The notes below the pieces were generated by a model. That model did no database searches. It was not told the DNA's origin and saw nothing but the letters and a program-made list of their open reading frames with translations. Shown piece after piece: positions 47,572 through 55,899 of a stretch of 64,000 bases of DNA. The position numbers and the translations under genes are program-made. Where the stretch lies: assembly GCA_965199585.1 (NCBI GenBank), contig CBDASI010000002.1:744001-808000 (forward strand). The letters run 5' to 3'. Position 1 is the first letter of the stretch, and the number at the start of each line of letters is the position of its first letter. This DNA is from JAVVHH01 sp965199585 (GTDB taxonomy: Bacteria; Pseudomonadota; Alphaproteobacteria; Acetobacterales; Acetobacteraceae).

Positions 47572-47625
47572 AGCTGCTGCTCAGCAGCTCAGCAAGCGCG
47601 GCGGATCAGGTAAGTTGCAATTGCA
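47572..47625. promoter_or_regulatory. Inverted repeats in the divergent gap before the transporter operon
   Basis: Two perfect repeats lie close together: AGCTGCTG-ct-CAGCAGCT (47572-47589) and the palindrome TGCAATTGCA (47616-47625). The gap separates the PEP-CTERM hydrolase from the ABC permease gene. They could be operator sites or parts of a leader; no protein can be assigned. Confidence 0.35.
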
Positions 47626-47716
47626 GATCACCTTCTTGTGAACGTCTCACGCGTGTTGTCTCAAATTGACGTCTTCATCGTTGCTCCCCGTTGCCGGCGC
47701 CCATAGGCTCAATCCC

Positions 47717-48634
47717 GTGCTTACTTTCGCCCTCCGCCGAGCGGTCCTGGCTCTGCTCGTCGCGGTCACGGTGCTGGTGCTCAGCTTCTCGCTCACCCAC
47801 CTCGCCGGCGACCCGGCGCTCGCCGCGGCCGGGCCGCAGGCGACCGCGGAAGACCTTGCGATCATCCGGCGCGACAACGGGCTCGACCGGCCGCTGCCGC
47901 TGCAATTCGTCACCTGGGCCGGCAATGCGCTGCGCGGCGATCTCGGCCGCTCCTACCTCTACCGCACACCGGTCAGCACGCTGATCGCCGCCCGCTTGCC
48001 GATCACGCTGCGGCTCGGCGCGCTGGGCATCGTCTTCGCCATCGCCATCGCCCTGCCGCTTGGCATCGTGGCCGCGATGTTCGAGGGCACGCCGATCGAC
48101 CGGGTCGCGATGCTGCTCGCGCTGCTCGGCCAGGCGCTGCCCTCGTTCTGGCTGGCGCTGCTGCTGATCATCGAGTTCGGCTTGCGCCTGCAGTGGTTTC
48201 CGATCGCCGGGCTGGACGATTGGACCGGCTACGTCATGCCCTCGCTGGTGCTCGCCTTCTCCGCCGTCCCCGCGCTGATGCGGCTCACCCGCTCCGGCAT
48301 GATCGACGCGCTCTCGGCCGACTACATCCGCACCGCGCGCGCCGGCGGGCTGTCGCGCTGGAGCATCGTGCTGCGGCATGCGCTGCGGAACGCCGCGATG
48401 CCGGTGGTCGCCATCGCGGCGGTGCAGCTCGGCTTCATGCTCGGCGGCTCCATCGTGATCGAGAGCGTGTTCAATCTGCCGGGCATCGGCTACTTGGCTT
48501 GGGAGAGCATCAGCAAGAACGACTTCCCGGTAGTGCAGGCCGTCGTGTTGCTGCTGGCGATGATCTACATCGGCCTCACGTTGGGCGCCGACCTGCTCAA
48601 CGCCGTGCTCGATCCGCGTCTGCGCCGGGCATGA
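47717..48634 (+). CDS. ABC transporter permease, DppB/NikB type
   Basis: A 305-residue inner-membrane protein with six helices. LTFALRRAVLALLVAVTVLVLSF matches the family N-terminus, GLDRPLPLQFVTWAGNALRGDLGRS is the conserved periplasmic segment, and TARAGGLSRWSIVLRHALRNA is the EAA-like loop that contacts the ATPases. The start is a GTG with AGG nine bases upstream; an in-frame TTG 51 bases earlier would add unrelated residues. It begins a four-gene transporter operon. Confidence 0.88.
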   Translation: MLTFALRRAVLALLVAVTVLVLSFSLTHLAGDPALAAAGPQATAEDLAIIRRDNGLDRPLPLQFVTWAGNALRGDLGRSYLYRTPVSTLIAARLPITLRLGALGIVFAIAIALPLGIVAAMFEGTPIDRVAMLLALLGQALPSFWLALLLIIEFGLRLQWFPIAGLDDWTGYVMPSLVLAFSAVPALMRLTRSGMIDALSADYIRTARAGGLSRWSIVLRHALRNAAMPVVAIAAVQLGFMLGGSIVIESVFNLPGIGYLAWESISKNDFPVVQAVVLLLAMIYIGLTLGADLLNAVLDPRLRRA

Positions 48635-49452
48635 GGCACATCACCACCTGGATCGGCGCGGCAATCATCTTGGTGGCCGTGATCGTGGCGCTGATCGGGC
48701 CCAGCCTCGTCGCCGCCGATCCGTTCACGCAGAACCTGGCCGCCCGGCTGCAGCCGCCATTGTGGCTCGACGGGACGGCGGCGCATCCGTTCGGCACCGA
48801 CCAGCTCGGCCGCGACTACCTCGCCCGGCTGGTTTACGGCGCCCGCATCTCGTTGCTGATCGGCGTCTGCGCGGCGCTGGCGAGCGGGTTGATCGGCACC
48901 ACGATCGGCATCCTCGGCGGCTTCTTCGGCGGTTGGGTCGACGAGGTGGTGATGTTCGTCATCACCTGCCGGCTCAGCATCCCGCTGATCCTGGTGGCGC
49001 TCGCGCTGGTCTCGGCAATCGGCAGTTCGCTGACCATCGTCGTGCTGACGCTCGGCCTGTTGCTCTGGGAGCGTTTCGCCGTCGTCGCGCGCACCACCAC
49101 GATGCAGATCCGCGGTCTAGACTACATCGCCGCCGCGCGGGCCGCCGGGGCATCGCTGCCGCATCTGCTCCTGCGCGAGGTGCTGCCCAACATCGCCCCT
49201 GCGCTCGTCGTCGTCGCCACGTTGGAAGTGGCGCTCGCCATCCTGCTCGAGGCGGTGCTGTCGTTCCTCGGCCTCGGGGTGCCCTCGCCGCTGCCGAGCT
49301 GGGGGCTGATGATCGCCGAGGGCAAGGACTACATGTTTTTCGAGCCGTGGGTGATCATGGTGCCGGGCGTCGCCCTGTTCACCCTCGTGCTCGGCGTCAA
49401 CCTGCTCGGCGACGGCCTGCGCGACCTGCTCGGTGCCAAGCGTGATGCCTGA
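48631..49452 (+). CDS. ABC transporter permease, DppC/NikC type
   Basis: The 273-residue partner permease. PFGTDQLGRDYLARLVYGARISLLIG is the family hallmark; AARAAGASLPHLLLREVLPNIAPA is the EAA loop. Six helices are visible. The ATG overlaps the DppB-like stop as ATGA. Longer in-frame sequence upstream lies inside that gene in another frame and is not used. Confidence 0.92.
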   Translation: MRHITTWIGAAIILVAVIVALIGPSLVAADPFTQNLAARLQPPLWLDGTAAHPFGTDQLGRDYLARLVYGARISLLIGVCAALASGLIGTTIGILGGFFGGWVDEVVMFVITCRLSIPLILVALALVSAIGSSLTIVVLTLGLLLWERFAVVARTTTMQIRGLDYIAAARAAGASLPHLLLREVLPNIAPALVVVATLEVALAILLEAVLSFLGLGVPSPLPSWGLMIAEGKDYMFFEPWVIMVPGVALFTLVLGVNLLGDGLRDLLGAKRDA

Positions 49453-50398
49453 GCCGGTGCTGGACGTCTCAAGCCTCCATGTCGGCTTTGCGCGGCAGGA
49501 AGCCGTCCGCGGCGTGTCGCTCACGGTCGGGCGCGGCGAGACGCACTGCCTGGTCGGTGAGAGCGGCTGCGGCAAGTCGATGACCGCGCTGGCCGTGATG
49601 GGCCTGCTGCCGCGCGCCGCCCGCCGCCGCGCGGACCATCTCCGCTTCGAGCAGACCGACCTCGCCGGGCTATCCGACCGCGGCATGAACCGCCTGCGCG
49701 GCGACCGCATCGGCATGATCTTCCAGGAGCCGATGACCAGCCTCAACCCGGCCTTCACCGTCGGCGCGCAGATGACCGAGATCTACCGCCGGCACCGCGG
49801 CGGCAGCCGCGCCGCCGCTGCCGAACGCGCTGCCGCCTTGCTCGCCCGGGTCGGCATCTCCGGGCCGGAGCGTCGCCTCGGCCAGTTCCCGCACCAGCTC
49901 TCCGGCGGCCTACGGCAGCGAGTGATGATCGCCTCAGCCCTGCTGTGCGACCCGGCCCTGCTCATCGCCGACGAGCCCACCACCGCGCTCGACGTCACGG
50001 TCCAAGCCGACATCCTGCGACTGCTGCAGCGCCTACAGTCTGAACTCGGCCTGGCGCTGCTGCTCATCACCCACGATCTCGGCGTGGTCGCGCGCATCGC
50101 CCATCGGGTCAGCGTCATGTATGCCGGCGAGATCGTCGAGCATGCCCCGGTCGCCTCCCTATTTGCCCGGCCAAGCCACCCCTACACGCGCGGCCTGCTC
50201 GACAGCCTGCCGATCCCCGGCAAGACCGCGCGCGGCGAACCGCTGGGGAGCATCCCCGGCACGGTGCCCCGCCTGGCGCCGGGCTTCGTCGGCTGTCCGT
50301 TCCGCGACCGCTGCGCCCACGCTGCCCCCGCCTGCAGCGCGGACGTGCCGTGGCGCGAGGCCGCGCCGGGCCACCTCTATCGCTGCATCCTGCCATGA
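49445..50398 (+). CDS. ABC transporter ATP-binding protein, DppD/OppD type
   Basis: This 317-residue ATPase has Walker A GESGCGKSM, the signature LSGGLRQRVMIASAL, Walker B ALLIADEPTTALDV and the switch LLITHDLGVVARI. The oppF-type C-terminal segment, with CPFRDRCAHAAPAC, carries the cysteine pattern of an Fe-S or zinc site seen in many members. The ATG lies 8 bases before the end of the DppC-like gene; a GTG upstream would overlap more. Confidence 0.92.
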   Translation: MPEPVLDVSSLHVGFARQEAVRGVSLTVGRGETHCLVGESGCGKSMTALAVMGLLPRAARRRADHLRFEQTDLAGLSDRGMNRLRGDRIGMIFQEPMTSLNPAFTVGAQMTEIYRRHRGGSRAAAAERAAALLARVGISGPERRLGQFPHQLSGGLRQRVMIASALLCDPALLIADEPTTALDVTVQADILRLLQRLQSELGLALLLITHDLGVVARIAHRVSVMYAGEIVEHAPVASLFARPSHPYTRGLLDSLPIPGKTARGEPLGSIPGTVPRLAPGFVGCPFRDRCAHAAPACSADVPWREAAPGHLYRCILP

Positions 50399-51309
50399 CC
50401 GCCATCATCGAAATCCGCGACGTTGCCCGCCGGTTCGGACCGGTCACCGCGGTCGACGGCGTGAACCTCAGCGTCGCCGAAGGCAGCGTGATGGGCATCG
50501 TCGGCGAGAGCGGTTGCGGCAAGAGCACGCTGGCCCGGCTGATCCTCGGCCTACTGCCGCCCGATTCCGGCAGTGTCCGCATCGCCGGCCAACGGCTCGA
50601 CGCGCTCGACCGCCGCGCCCGCGCCCGCCTGATCCAGCCGATCTTCCAAGACCCCTATGCCTCGCTCAACCCGCGCCAGCGCATCCGTGACATCGTGGCG
50701 CTGCCGCTTCAAGCGCAGGGCGAGCGCGACGTGGACGACAAGGTGCTCGCCATGCTCGGTCGCGTCGGCCTGGCGCCCGACATGGCCAACCGCTACCCGC
50801 ACCAGCTCAGCGGCGGTCAGCGGCAGCGTGTCGCCATCGCGCGCGCGCTGATCCTGCGCCCGCGCATCGTCGTCTGCGACGAACCCACCAGCGCGCTCGA
50901 CGTTTCGGTGCAGGCGCAGATCCTGAACCTGCTGGCCGAGCTCCGCCGCGATTTCGGCCTGACACTGGTGTTCATCAGCCACAACCTCGCCGTGGTCGAG
51001 CACGTCGCGACCGACGTCGCCGTCATGTATCTCGGTCGCATCGTCGAGCATGCGAGCGTCGACGAGATCTTCGCCGCCCCGCTGCATCCCTATACCAAGG
51101 CTTTGCTCGCCAGCGTGCTCACCCCCGAGCCCGGCCGCGGGCTCCCCGATCCAGGCCTCGGGGATGGCTACCCCGACCCGGCGAACATCCCGCCGGGCTG
51201 CCGCTTCCACCCGCGCTGCCCGATCGCCCTCGACCGCTGCAGCGTCGACGCACCGGACAGCCGGAGGTCCGCCGGACGGCTCGCCGAGTGCTTGTTACTG
51301 GCAGACTGA
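50395..51309 (+). CDS. ABC transporter ATP-binding protein, DppF/OppF type
   Basis: The second 304-residue ATPase of the transporter: Walker A GESGCGKSTLAR, signature LSGGQRQRVAIARAL, Walker B IVVCDEPTSALDVSV, switch FISHNLAVVEH, and a C-terminal RFHPRCPIALDRC. The ATG overlaps the preceding stop as ATGA. It closes the operon; the binding protein lies next to it on the opposite strand. Confidence 0.92.
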   Translation: MTAIIEIRDVARRFGPVTAVDGVNLSVAEGSVMGIVGESGCGKSTLARLILGLLPPDSGSVRIAGQRLDALDRRARARLIQPIFQDPYASLNPRQRIRDIVALPLQAQGERDVDDKVLAMLGRVGLAPDMANRYPHQLSGGQRQRVAIARALILRPRIVVCDEPTSALDVSVQAQILNLLAELRRDFGLTLVFISHNLAVVEHVATDVAVMYLGRIVEHASVDEIFAAPLHPYTKALLASVLTPEPGRGLPDPGLGDGYPDPANIPPGCRFHPRCPIALDRCSVDAPDSRRSAGRLAECLLLAD

Positions 51310-51329
51310 GCTGATCGAGACCCTCGTAG

Positions 51330-51347
51330 GGTGGGCTTCAGCCCACC
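51330..51347. repeat. Hairpin GGTGGGCT-TC-AGCCCACC between convergent genes
   Basis: A perfect 8-base-pair inverted repeat with a two-base loop, preceded by GTAG. Elements of the form GTAGGGTGGGCT..AGCCCACC are widespread dispersed repeats in proteobacterial genomes. Here it lies between the stop codons of the last transporter gene and of the binding protein, where it could also act as a bidirectional terminator. Only one copy is in the window. Confidence 0.6.
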
Positions 51348-51366
51348 ATTGCGTGATGACGGAGAA

Positions 51367-52878
51367 CTACTTCCAGCTGGAGAGATAGAAGCGCGGCAAT
51401 TCGTCGCGGAACGGCTTGAAGTTGAGCTGCTTATTGAAGGCGTAGGTCGTCACATAGGTGAACAGCGGCACGAAATCCGCCTGCTCCGTCGCCAGCCGAA
51501 TCGCCGCGCTGTAGGCCGCCCGTCGCGCGTCCAGATCGGTGGTCGCGCCGCCCTCGATTACCAGCTTGGTGATCTCCGGATTGCGCGTGTAGTCGTGCCC
51601 GCCGCCATCGAAGAAATACGGCATGAACGCCGATGCGTCGTTGATGGAGTAGCTGCCCCAGCTTCCGGCCTCGAGCGGGTTCTTGCCCTCGAGGCTGCGC
51701 TGGATCACCGCGCCAACCTGCAGCTGCGTCAACTTGGCGCGGATCCCCACTGCGCTGAGATACCCTTGGATTGCCTGCATCCAAGGCGGCAGCAGGTAGC
51801 CGACCAGCTCGGTATCGAGGCCGTCCTTGTAGCCAGCTTCGGCCAGCAGCGCTTTGGCCTTGGCCGGGTCATACTCGTATTTCGTCGCGACCGCGCTGTC
51901 GCAGCCGAACTGCGTCGGGTAGCACGGCGTATCCAACACGCGTGAGCCCGGCGGCATGAACTGCTTGGCCATGGTCTGCCGGTCCAGCGCATACAGGATC
52001 GCCTGCCGCACCTTGACGTCCATCAGCGGCGTCTTCGGGTCGCTGCGTCCGGCGGCGTCGATGTCCATGTAGGCCACGCGCATGCTCTCGCTGGTCGCCG
52101 TCTGCAGCGTCGGCATCGCAGCGAGCTTCGGCAGCTGATCGGCGCTGACGTTCCACACCCAGTCGGCTTGCCCGCTCAGCAACTGCGTCAGCTCGCCGGT
52201 GGAATCAGCGACCTCCTTGATCAGCAGGTTCTTGATCGCCGGCTTGCCCTTGGGTCCGTCGAAATAATCGTCGTTGCGGACCATGTCGATCTCGGTGACG
52301 CCATCGACCTTTGTGATGGCATACGGTCCGGTTCCGATCGGGTGCTGCGAGAAATCGGCGCCGACCCGCTCGCGATACGCCTTTGGATAGATCGGCAGCA
52401 CCATCGCCAGATATTCGAGCGCCGCCGGGAACACCCGCTTCAGCTTGATCTGCACGTGCAGGTCGTCGATCTTCTCCGCACCGGCGATCCAGGTGTAGTT
52501 GCTCGGCACGGCGAGTTGCTTGTCGGTCAGCACCAGGTTGATGGTGTAGACGACGTCGTCGGCGGTCAGCTTGCTGCCATCCTGGAATTTGACGCCGGGC
52601 CGCAGTTCGAACTCGATGGTGGTATCGTCGATGTTGCGCCAGCTCGTCGCCAGCTGCGGCTTGAGCTGGAAGGTCTCCGGGTCGCGATATACCAGCGTGT
52701 CCCACACCTGATGCGAGACGATCAGGCCGGTGCGCTGCGAGTTGTAGTAGAAGTCGACATTGGGAATGGCGTCGCGCCAGGCAATGCGCAGCGTGTCCGC
52801 ACTTTTCTGCGCCGATGCCGGACTGAGACCGAGACCCAACGCCATCACGGCCACGCCGAAACCCAACCGCTTACGCAT
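51367..52878 (-). CDS. ABC transporter substrate-binding protein, peptide/nickel family 5
   Basis: A protein of 503 residues with a signal peptide (FGVAVMALGLGLSPASAQ) and an SBP_bac_5 domain: DTLVYRDPETFQLKPQLATSW, FELRPGVKFQDGSKLTADDVV and RQAILYALDRQTMAKQFMPPG. It lies downstream of, and convergent to, the transporter operon, and is followed in reverse order by a short-chain dehydrogenase. It is the likely binding subunit for the adjacent transporter. Ligand unknown; family members bind peptides, nickel, sugars or heme. Start at MRKRLG chosen because it places the basic end of the signal peptide at residue 1. Confidence 0.88.
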   Translation of the reverse strand: MRKRLGFGVAVMALGLGLSPASAQKSADTLRIAWRDAIPNVDFYYNSQRTGLIVSHQVWDTLVYRDPETFQLKPQLATSWRNIDDTTIEFELRPGVKFQDGSKLTADDVVYTINLVLTDKQLAVPSNYTWIAGAEKIDDLHVQIKLKRVFPAALEYLAMVLPIYPKAYRERVGADFSQHPIGTGPYAITKVDGVTEIDMVRNDDYFDGPKGKPAIKNLLIKEVADSTGELTQLLSGQADWVWNVSADQLPKLAAMPTLQTATSESMRVAYMDIDAAGRSDPKTPLMDVKVRQAILYALDRQTMAKQFMPPGSRVLDTPCYPTQFGCDSAVATKYEYDPAKAKALLAEAGYKDGLDTELVGYLLPPWMQAIQGYLSAVGIRAKLTQLQVGAVIQRSLEGKNPLEAGSWGSYSINDASAFMPYFFDGGGHDYTRNPEITKLVIEGGATTDLDARRAAYSAAIRLATEQADFVPLFTYVTTYAFNKQLNFKPFRDELPRFYLSSWK

Positions 52879-52926
52879 CGCCCGCTTCTCCAACCCGCTC
52901 AATCAATGCAACTCCAGGGCCAGCGC

Positions 52927-53709
52927 TCAGCCCATCGTCGAGTTGAACAGGCCGCCATCCAACAACAGGTTCTGCCCCACGATATAGCCCGATCCCGCCG
53001 CACACAGGAACGCGCAAGCCTGGCCAAATTCCACGGGATCGCCGGGCCGGCCGGTCGGCCACGCCTTCGCCCGCTCCGCCAGCTCGTCCTCGACGCTGCG
53101 GCCCGATGCCTTGGCCGCGCCGGCCGTCGTCTGCTTCAGGCGGTCCGTCATGAACGGGCCCGGCAGCAGGTTGTTGATGGTGACGTTGTGCTGCGCCACC
53201 TGGCGCGACAGCCCGCCCACGAAGCCGGTCAGCCCGGCCCGCGCGCCGTTGCTCATGCCCAGGATGGGGATCGGCGACTTCACCGAGGCCGAGGTGATGT
53301 TCACGATGCGGCCGAACTTGCGCCCGATCATGCCGTCGATCACCGCTTTGATGAGGAAGATCGGCGTCAGCATGTTGGCGTCGACCGCCTTGATCCAGTC
53401 CTCGCGCTCCCAGTTGCGGAAGTCGCCCGGCGGCGGACCGCCGGCATTGTTCACCAAGATGTCAGGATCCGGGCAGGCGGCCAGCGCCTCGGCGCGGCCG
53501 GCCTCCGTCGTAATGTCGCCGGCGACGATGCCGACCTCGCCGCCAGTGGCCGCGCGGATCTCCGCCGCGGTCTGTTCGAGCGTCTCGCGCGTCCGCGCTG
53601 TGATGGTGACCGCCACCCCTTCTTGGGACAACGCCATCGCGGAGGCCCGGCCCAACCCCTTGCTCGCCGCGCACACCAATGCCCGTTTACCGCGCAAACC
53701 CAGATCCAT
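52927..53709 (-). CDS. Divergent short-chain dehydrogenase lacking the usual Tyr-Lys pair
   Basis: A Rossmann-fold SDR of 260 residues. The cofactor loop is CAASKGLGRASA, NNAGGPPPGDF follows, and serines are at 140-142 (NITSASVKSP). At the place of the catalytic YxxxK it reads GMSNGARAGL, so tyrosine and lysine are replaced by S153 and R157. Such SNGAR-type members form a recognisable subgroup often named 3-oxoacyl-ACP reductase, but their activity may differ. The start at MDLGLRGK fits the family; an ATG nine codons earlier is also open. It precedes the binding-protein gene. Confidence 0.85.
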   Translation of the reverse strand: MDLGLRGKRALVCAASKGLGRASAMALSQEGVAVTITARTRETLEQTAAEIRAATGGEVGIVAGDITTEAGRAEALAACPDPDILVNNAGGPPPGDFRNWEREDWIKAVDANMLTPIFLIKAVIDGMIGRKFGRIVNITSASVKSPIPILGMSNGARAGLTGFVGGLSRQVAQHNVTINNLLPGPFMTDRLKQTTAGAAKASGRSVEDELAERAKAWPTGRPGDPVEFGQACAFLCAAGSGYIVGQNLLLDGGLFNSTMG

Positions 53710-53770
53710 GACGCATCCTCCACTCGGCGGGATCATGGACAGGGATGCCGCCCACCGCTAGACCGCGGCC

Positions 53771-54109
53771 ATGCGAAACCTCCTCGTTGCAGGCCTCCTG
53801 CTCCTCGCCCCGAAGCTCGCGCTCGCCCACGCGATCCTGCTGCAGAGCCAGCCCGCCGACCAGGCCACGGTGGAGCCCGGCGAGCGCACCCTGACGCTGC
53901 GCTATAATAGCCGTATCGATCACCAGCTTTCGCGCCTGACGCTGCAGGGCACCAACGCCCAGAAAACCCTCACGCTCGACAAGGATGCCAGCGCCGACGC
54001 GCTCACCGCCAAGGCCGACCTGACGCCCGGCGCCTATGTCGTGCACTGGCAGGTCTTGGCGACCGACGGCCACATGACCCGCGGCGACGTCCGCTTCACC
54101 GTCAAGTAA
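53771..54109 (+). CDS. copC: Periplasmic copper-binding protein CopC
   Basis: This protein of 112 residues has a signal peptide ending LALA, so the mature protein starts with His (HAILLQSQPADQATV). The CopC beta-sandwich ends in LATDGHMTRGDVRFTV; the N-terminal His and the DGH pair are the expected Cu(II) ligands. CopC passes copper in the periplasm, usually with CopD. It is followed nine bases later by copD. Confidence 0.93.
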   Translation: MRNLLVAGLLLLAPKLALAHAILLQSQPADQATVEPGERTLTLRYNSRIDHQLSRLTLQGTNAQKTLTLDKDASADALTAKADLTPGAYVVHWQVLATDGHMTRGDVRFTVK

Positions 54110-54118
54110 AGCGCACCC

Positions 54119-55828
54119 ATGTCGCTGCTGGTCGACGTCTTCGGCTACCTGAGCATCATCCTGCATGGCCTGGTGATCGTCGGGCAGAGCATGGCGGTCG
54201 GCAGCGCTCTCTTCCTCATCCTGCTGGCGCGACCGTTGCAGCCGCGCCTGCAAGAAGGCGCCGAGATCGTCCGCCGCACGGCCCGCTTCGGTGCCTGGAG
54301 CGCGGTATTCCTCATCGTCTGCGAGGCGTTGGCGTTGGCGCTACAGCTTTCGGTGCTGCAGACGACGCTCGACCTGCCGCTCGGCGAGCTGATCCCGGCC
54401 AATTTCGCGTTGGCCGGGTTGGTCAAGATCGTGGCGGCCGGAGCCCTTGCCGCGGCGCTGTTCCGACCGCGCCCGCCGGCCTGGCCCGCTCTGCTCGCGC
54501 TGGTGGCCGTCATCCTGGCCGCCGCGGTGATGACTACGCATGCCGCCGCCCGGCTCGACGACCAGGGCCTGCTCATGACGGCGAGCCTGCTGCATATCCT
54601 GGGCGCCTCGATCTGGATCGGCGGCATCCCGGCCTTTATCTTGGCAATTCGGCAGAGCCATGGCTCGGCCGCGCTGCGCCTGGTCGGCGCGCGGTTCTCG
54701 CGCATGAGCATGGCCGGCGTCGGCTGCATCCTACTCTCGGCCGTCGCCTTCAGCATCTTCTACATCGGCTCCCTCAAGGGCCTCTACGGCACCGCCTACG
54801 GCGTCATGGTCGGGGCGAAGGGCGCGATGTTCGCCGCCCTGCTGCTGCTCGGTCTCGGCAATTTCTTCGTCGTCGAGCGTCTCCGGCGGGACCCGGCCAC
54901 CTCCACGCTGCGTCTGCGCCGATTTGCCGAGGTGGAGATCGGCATCGGCATCACCATCTTCTTCGCCGCCGCCTCGCTCACCAGCGTGCCGCCGGCGATC
55001 GACCTCACCCAGGACCGCGTGACGTTCGGCGAGATCGTCGACCGCAATCTGCCCGAGTGGCCGCGCCTGACCTCGCCGGACCACGACAGCCTGGCCTTGC
55101 CCGAACTGCAGGCCCAGCTCGACCGCGAGGCGGCCGTGCAGCGACATCCGGCAGCCGAGGCGTTCACGCCGGGCTCCGGCGCATTGCCGGAGCGCAACGC
55201 CGAGGACATCGCCTGGTCGGAATACAACCATCACTGGGCCGGCATCTTCGTCGTCATCGTGGGCGTCCTCGCCCTGATGAACCGCGCCGGCGTGCGCTGG
55301 GCACGGCATTGGCCGCTGGCCTTCCTCGGCATGGCGGTGTTCCTCTTCATCCGCTCGGACCCCGAAGTCTGGCCGCTGGGTCATATCGGCTTCTTCGAGA
55401 GCTTCCGCGACGTCGAGGTCCTGCAGCACCGCACTTTTGTGCTTCTTCTGGTTGCCTTCGCACTGTTCGAATGGGGGGTCCGCACCGGCTATCTGAAGAG
55501 CCCGCGTGCCGCACTCGTGTTCCCGCTGCTGACCGCCGTCGGCGCCGCCCTGCTGCTCACCCATAGCCACGCCATCGCCAACGTCCGCGAGCAGCTGCTC
55601 ATCGAGGTCTCGCACACGCCGCTGGCGCTCGCCGGCGTTGCGGCCGGCTGGTCCCGCTGGCTGGAATTGCGCGCCGACGGGCAGGTCCGCCGCTGGGCCG
55701 GCTGGGTCTGGCCGAGCGCGCTGGTCGTCGTCGGCGCCATCCTGCTAAACTATCGCGAGGCCTCCACCTCGCTCCAGCCCGGCACCCCGCCGGCGATCGC
55801 CAGCACGGTTGCCGCCCCGCCGGGCTAA
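54119..55828 (+). CDS. copD: CopD-domain copper transport membrane protein
   Basis: This protein has 569 residues and about a dozen membrane helices. The N-terminal part is the CopD domain (HILGASIWIGGIPAFILA with the conserved histidine, LKGLYGTAYGVMVGAKGAMFA). The C-terminal part is a further membrane region (HWPLAFLGMAVFLFIRSDPEVWPLG, RTFVLLLVAFALFEWGVRTG) that resembles extra domains of long CopD proteins. With CopC it probably moves copper across the inner membrane, perhaps for cytochrome oxidase. Confidence 0.9.
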   Translation: MSLLVDVFGYLSIILHGLVIVGQSMAVGSALFLILLARPLQPRLQEGAEIVRRTARFGAWSAVFLIVCEALALALQLSVLQTTLDLPLGELIPANFALAGLVKIVAAGALAAALFRPRPPAWPALLALVAVILAAAVMTTHAAARLDDQGLLMTASLLHILGASIWIGGIPAFILAIRQSHGSAALRLVGARFSRMSMAGVGCILLSAVAFSIFYIGSLKGLYGTAYGVMVGAKGAMFAALLLLGLGNFFVVERLRRDPATSTLRLRRFAEVEIGIGITIFFAAASLTSVPPAIDLTQDRVTFGEIVDRNLPEWPRLTSPDHDSLALPELQAQLDREAAVQRHPAAEAFTPGSGALPERNAEDIAWSEYNHHWAGIFVVIVGVLALMNRAGVRWARHWPLAFLGMAVFLFIRSDPEVWPLGHIGFFESFRDVEVLQHRTFVLLLVAFALFEWGVRTGYLKSPRAALVFPLLTAVGAALLLTHSHAIANVREQLLIEVSHTPLALAGVAAGWSRWLELRADGQVRRWAGWVWPSALVVVGAILLNYREASTSLQPGTPPAIASTVAAPPG

Positions 55829-55899
55829 CAACGCGGTTGCATGGCCCCGGCCCGCCGTGGTTCCGTTCGAACCAAACTTTCTCTCGGAGGAGCAACGAA

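Noticed and set aside
52168..53907. A 579-codon plus-strand frame opposite the binding protein and SDR
   Set aside because: It spans two convincing minus-strand genes and the start of copC and has no recognisable domain.
55829..55899. A possible SAM riboswitch before metY
   Set aside because: The leader is only about 70 bases and I see no SAM-II or SAM-I core or matching helices.
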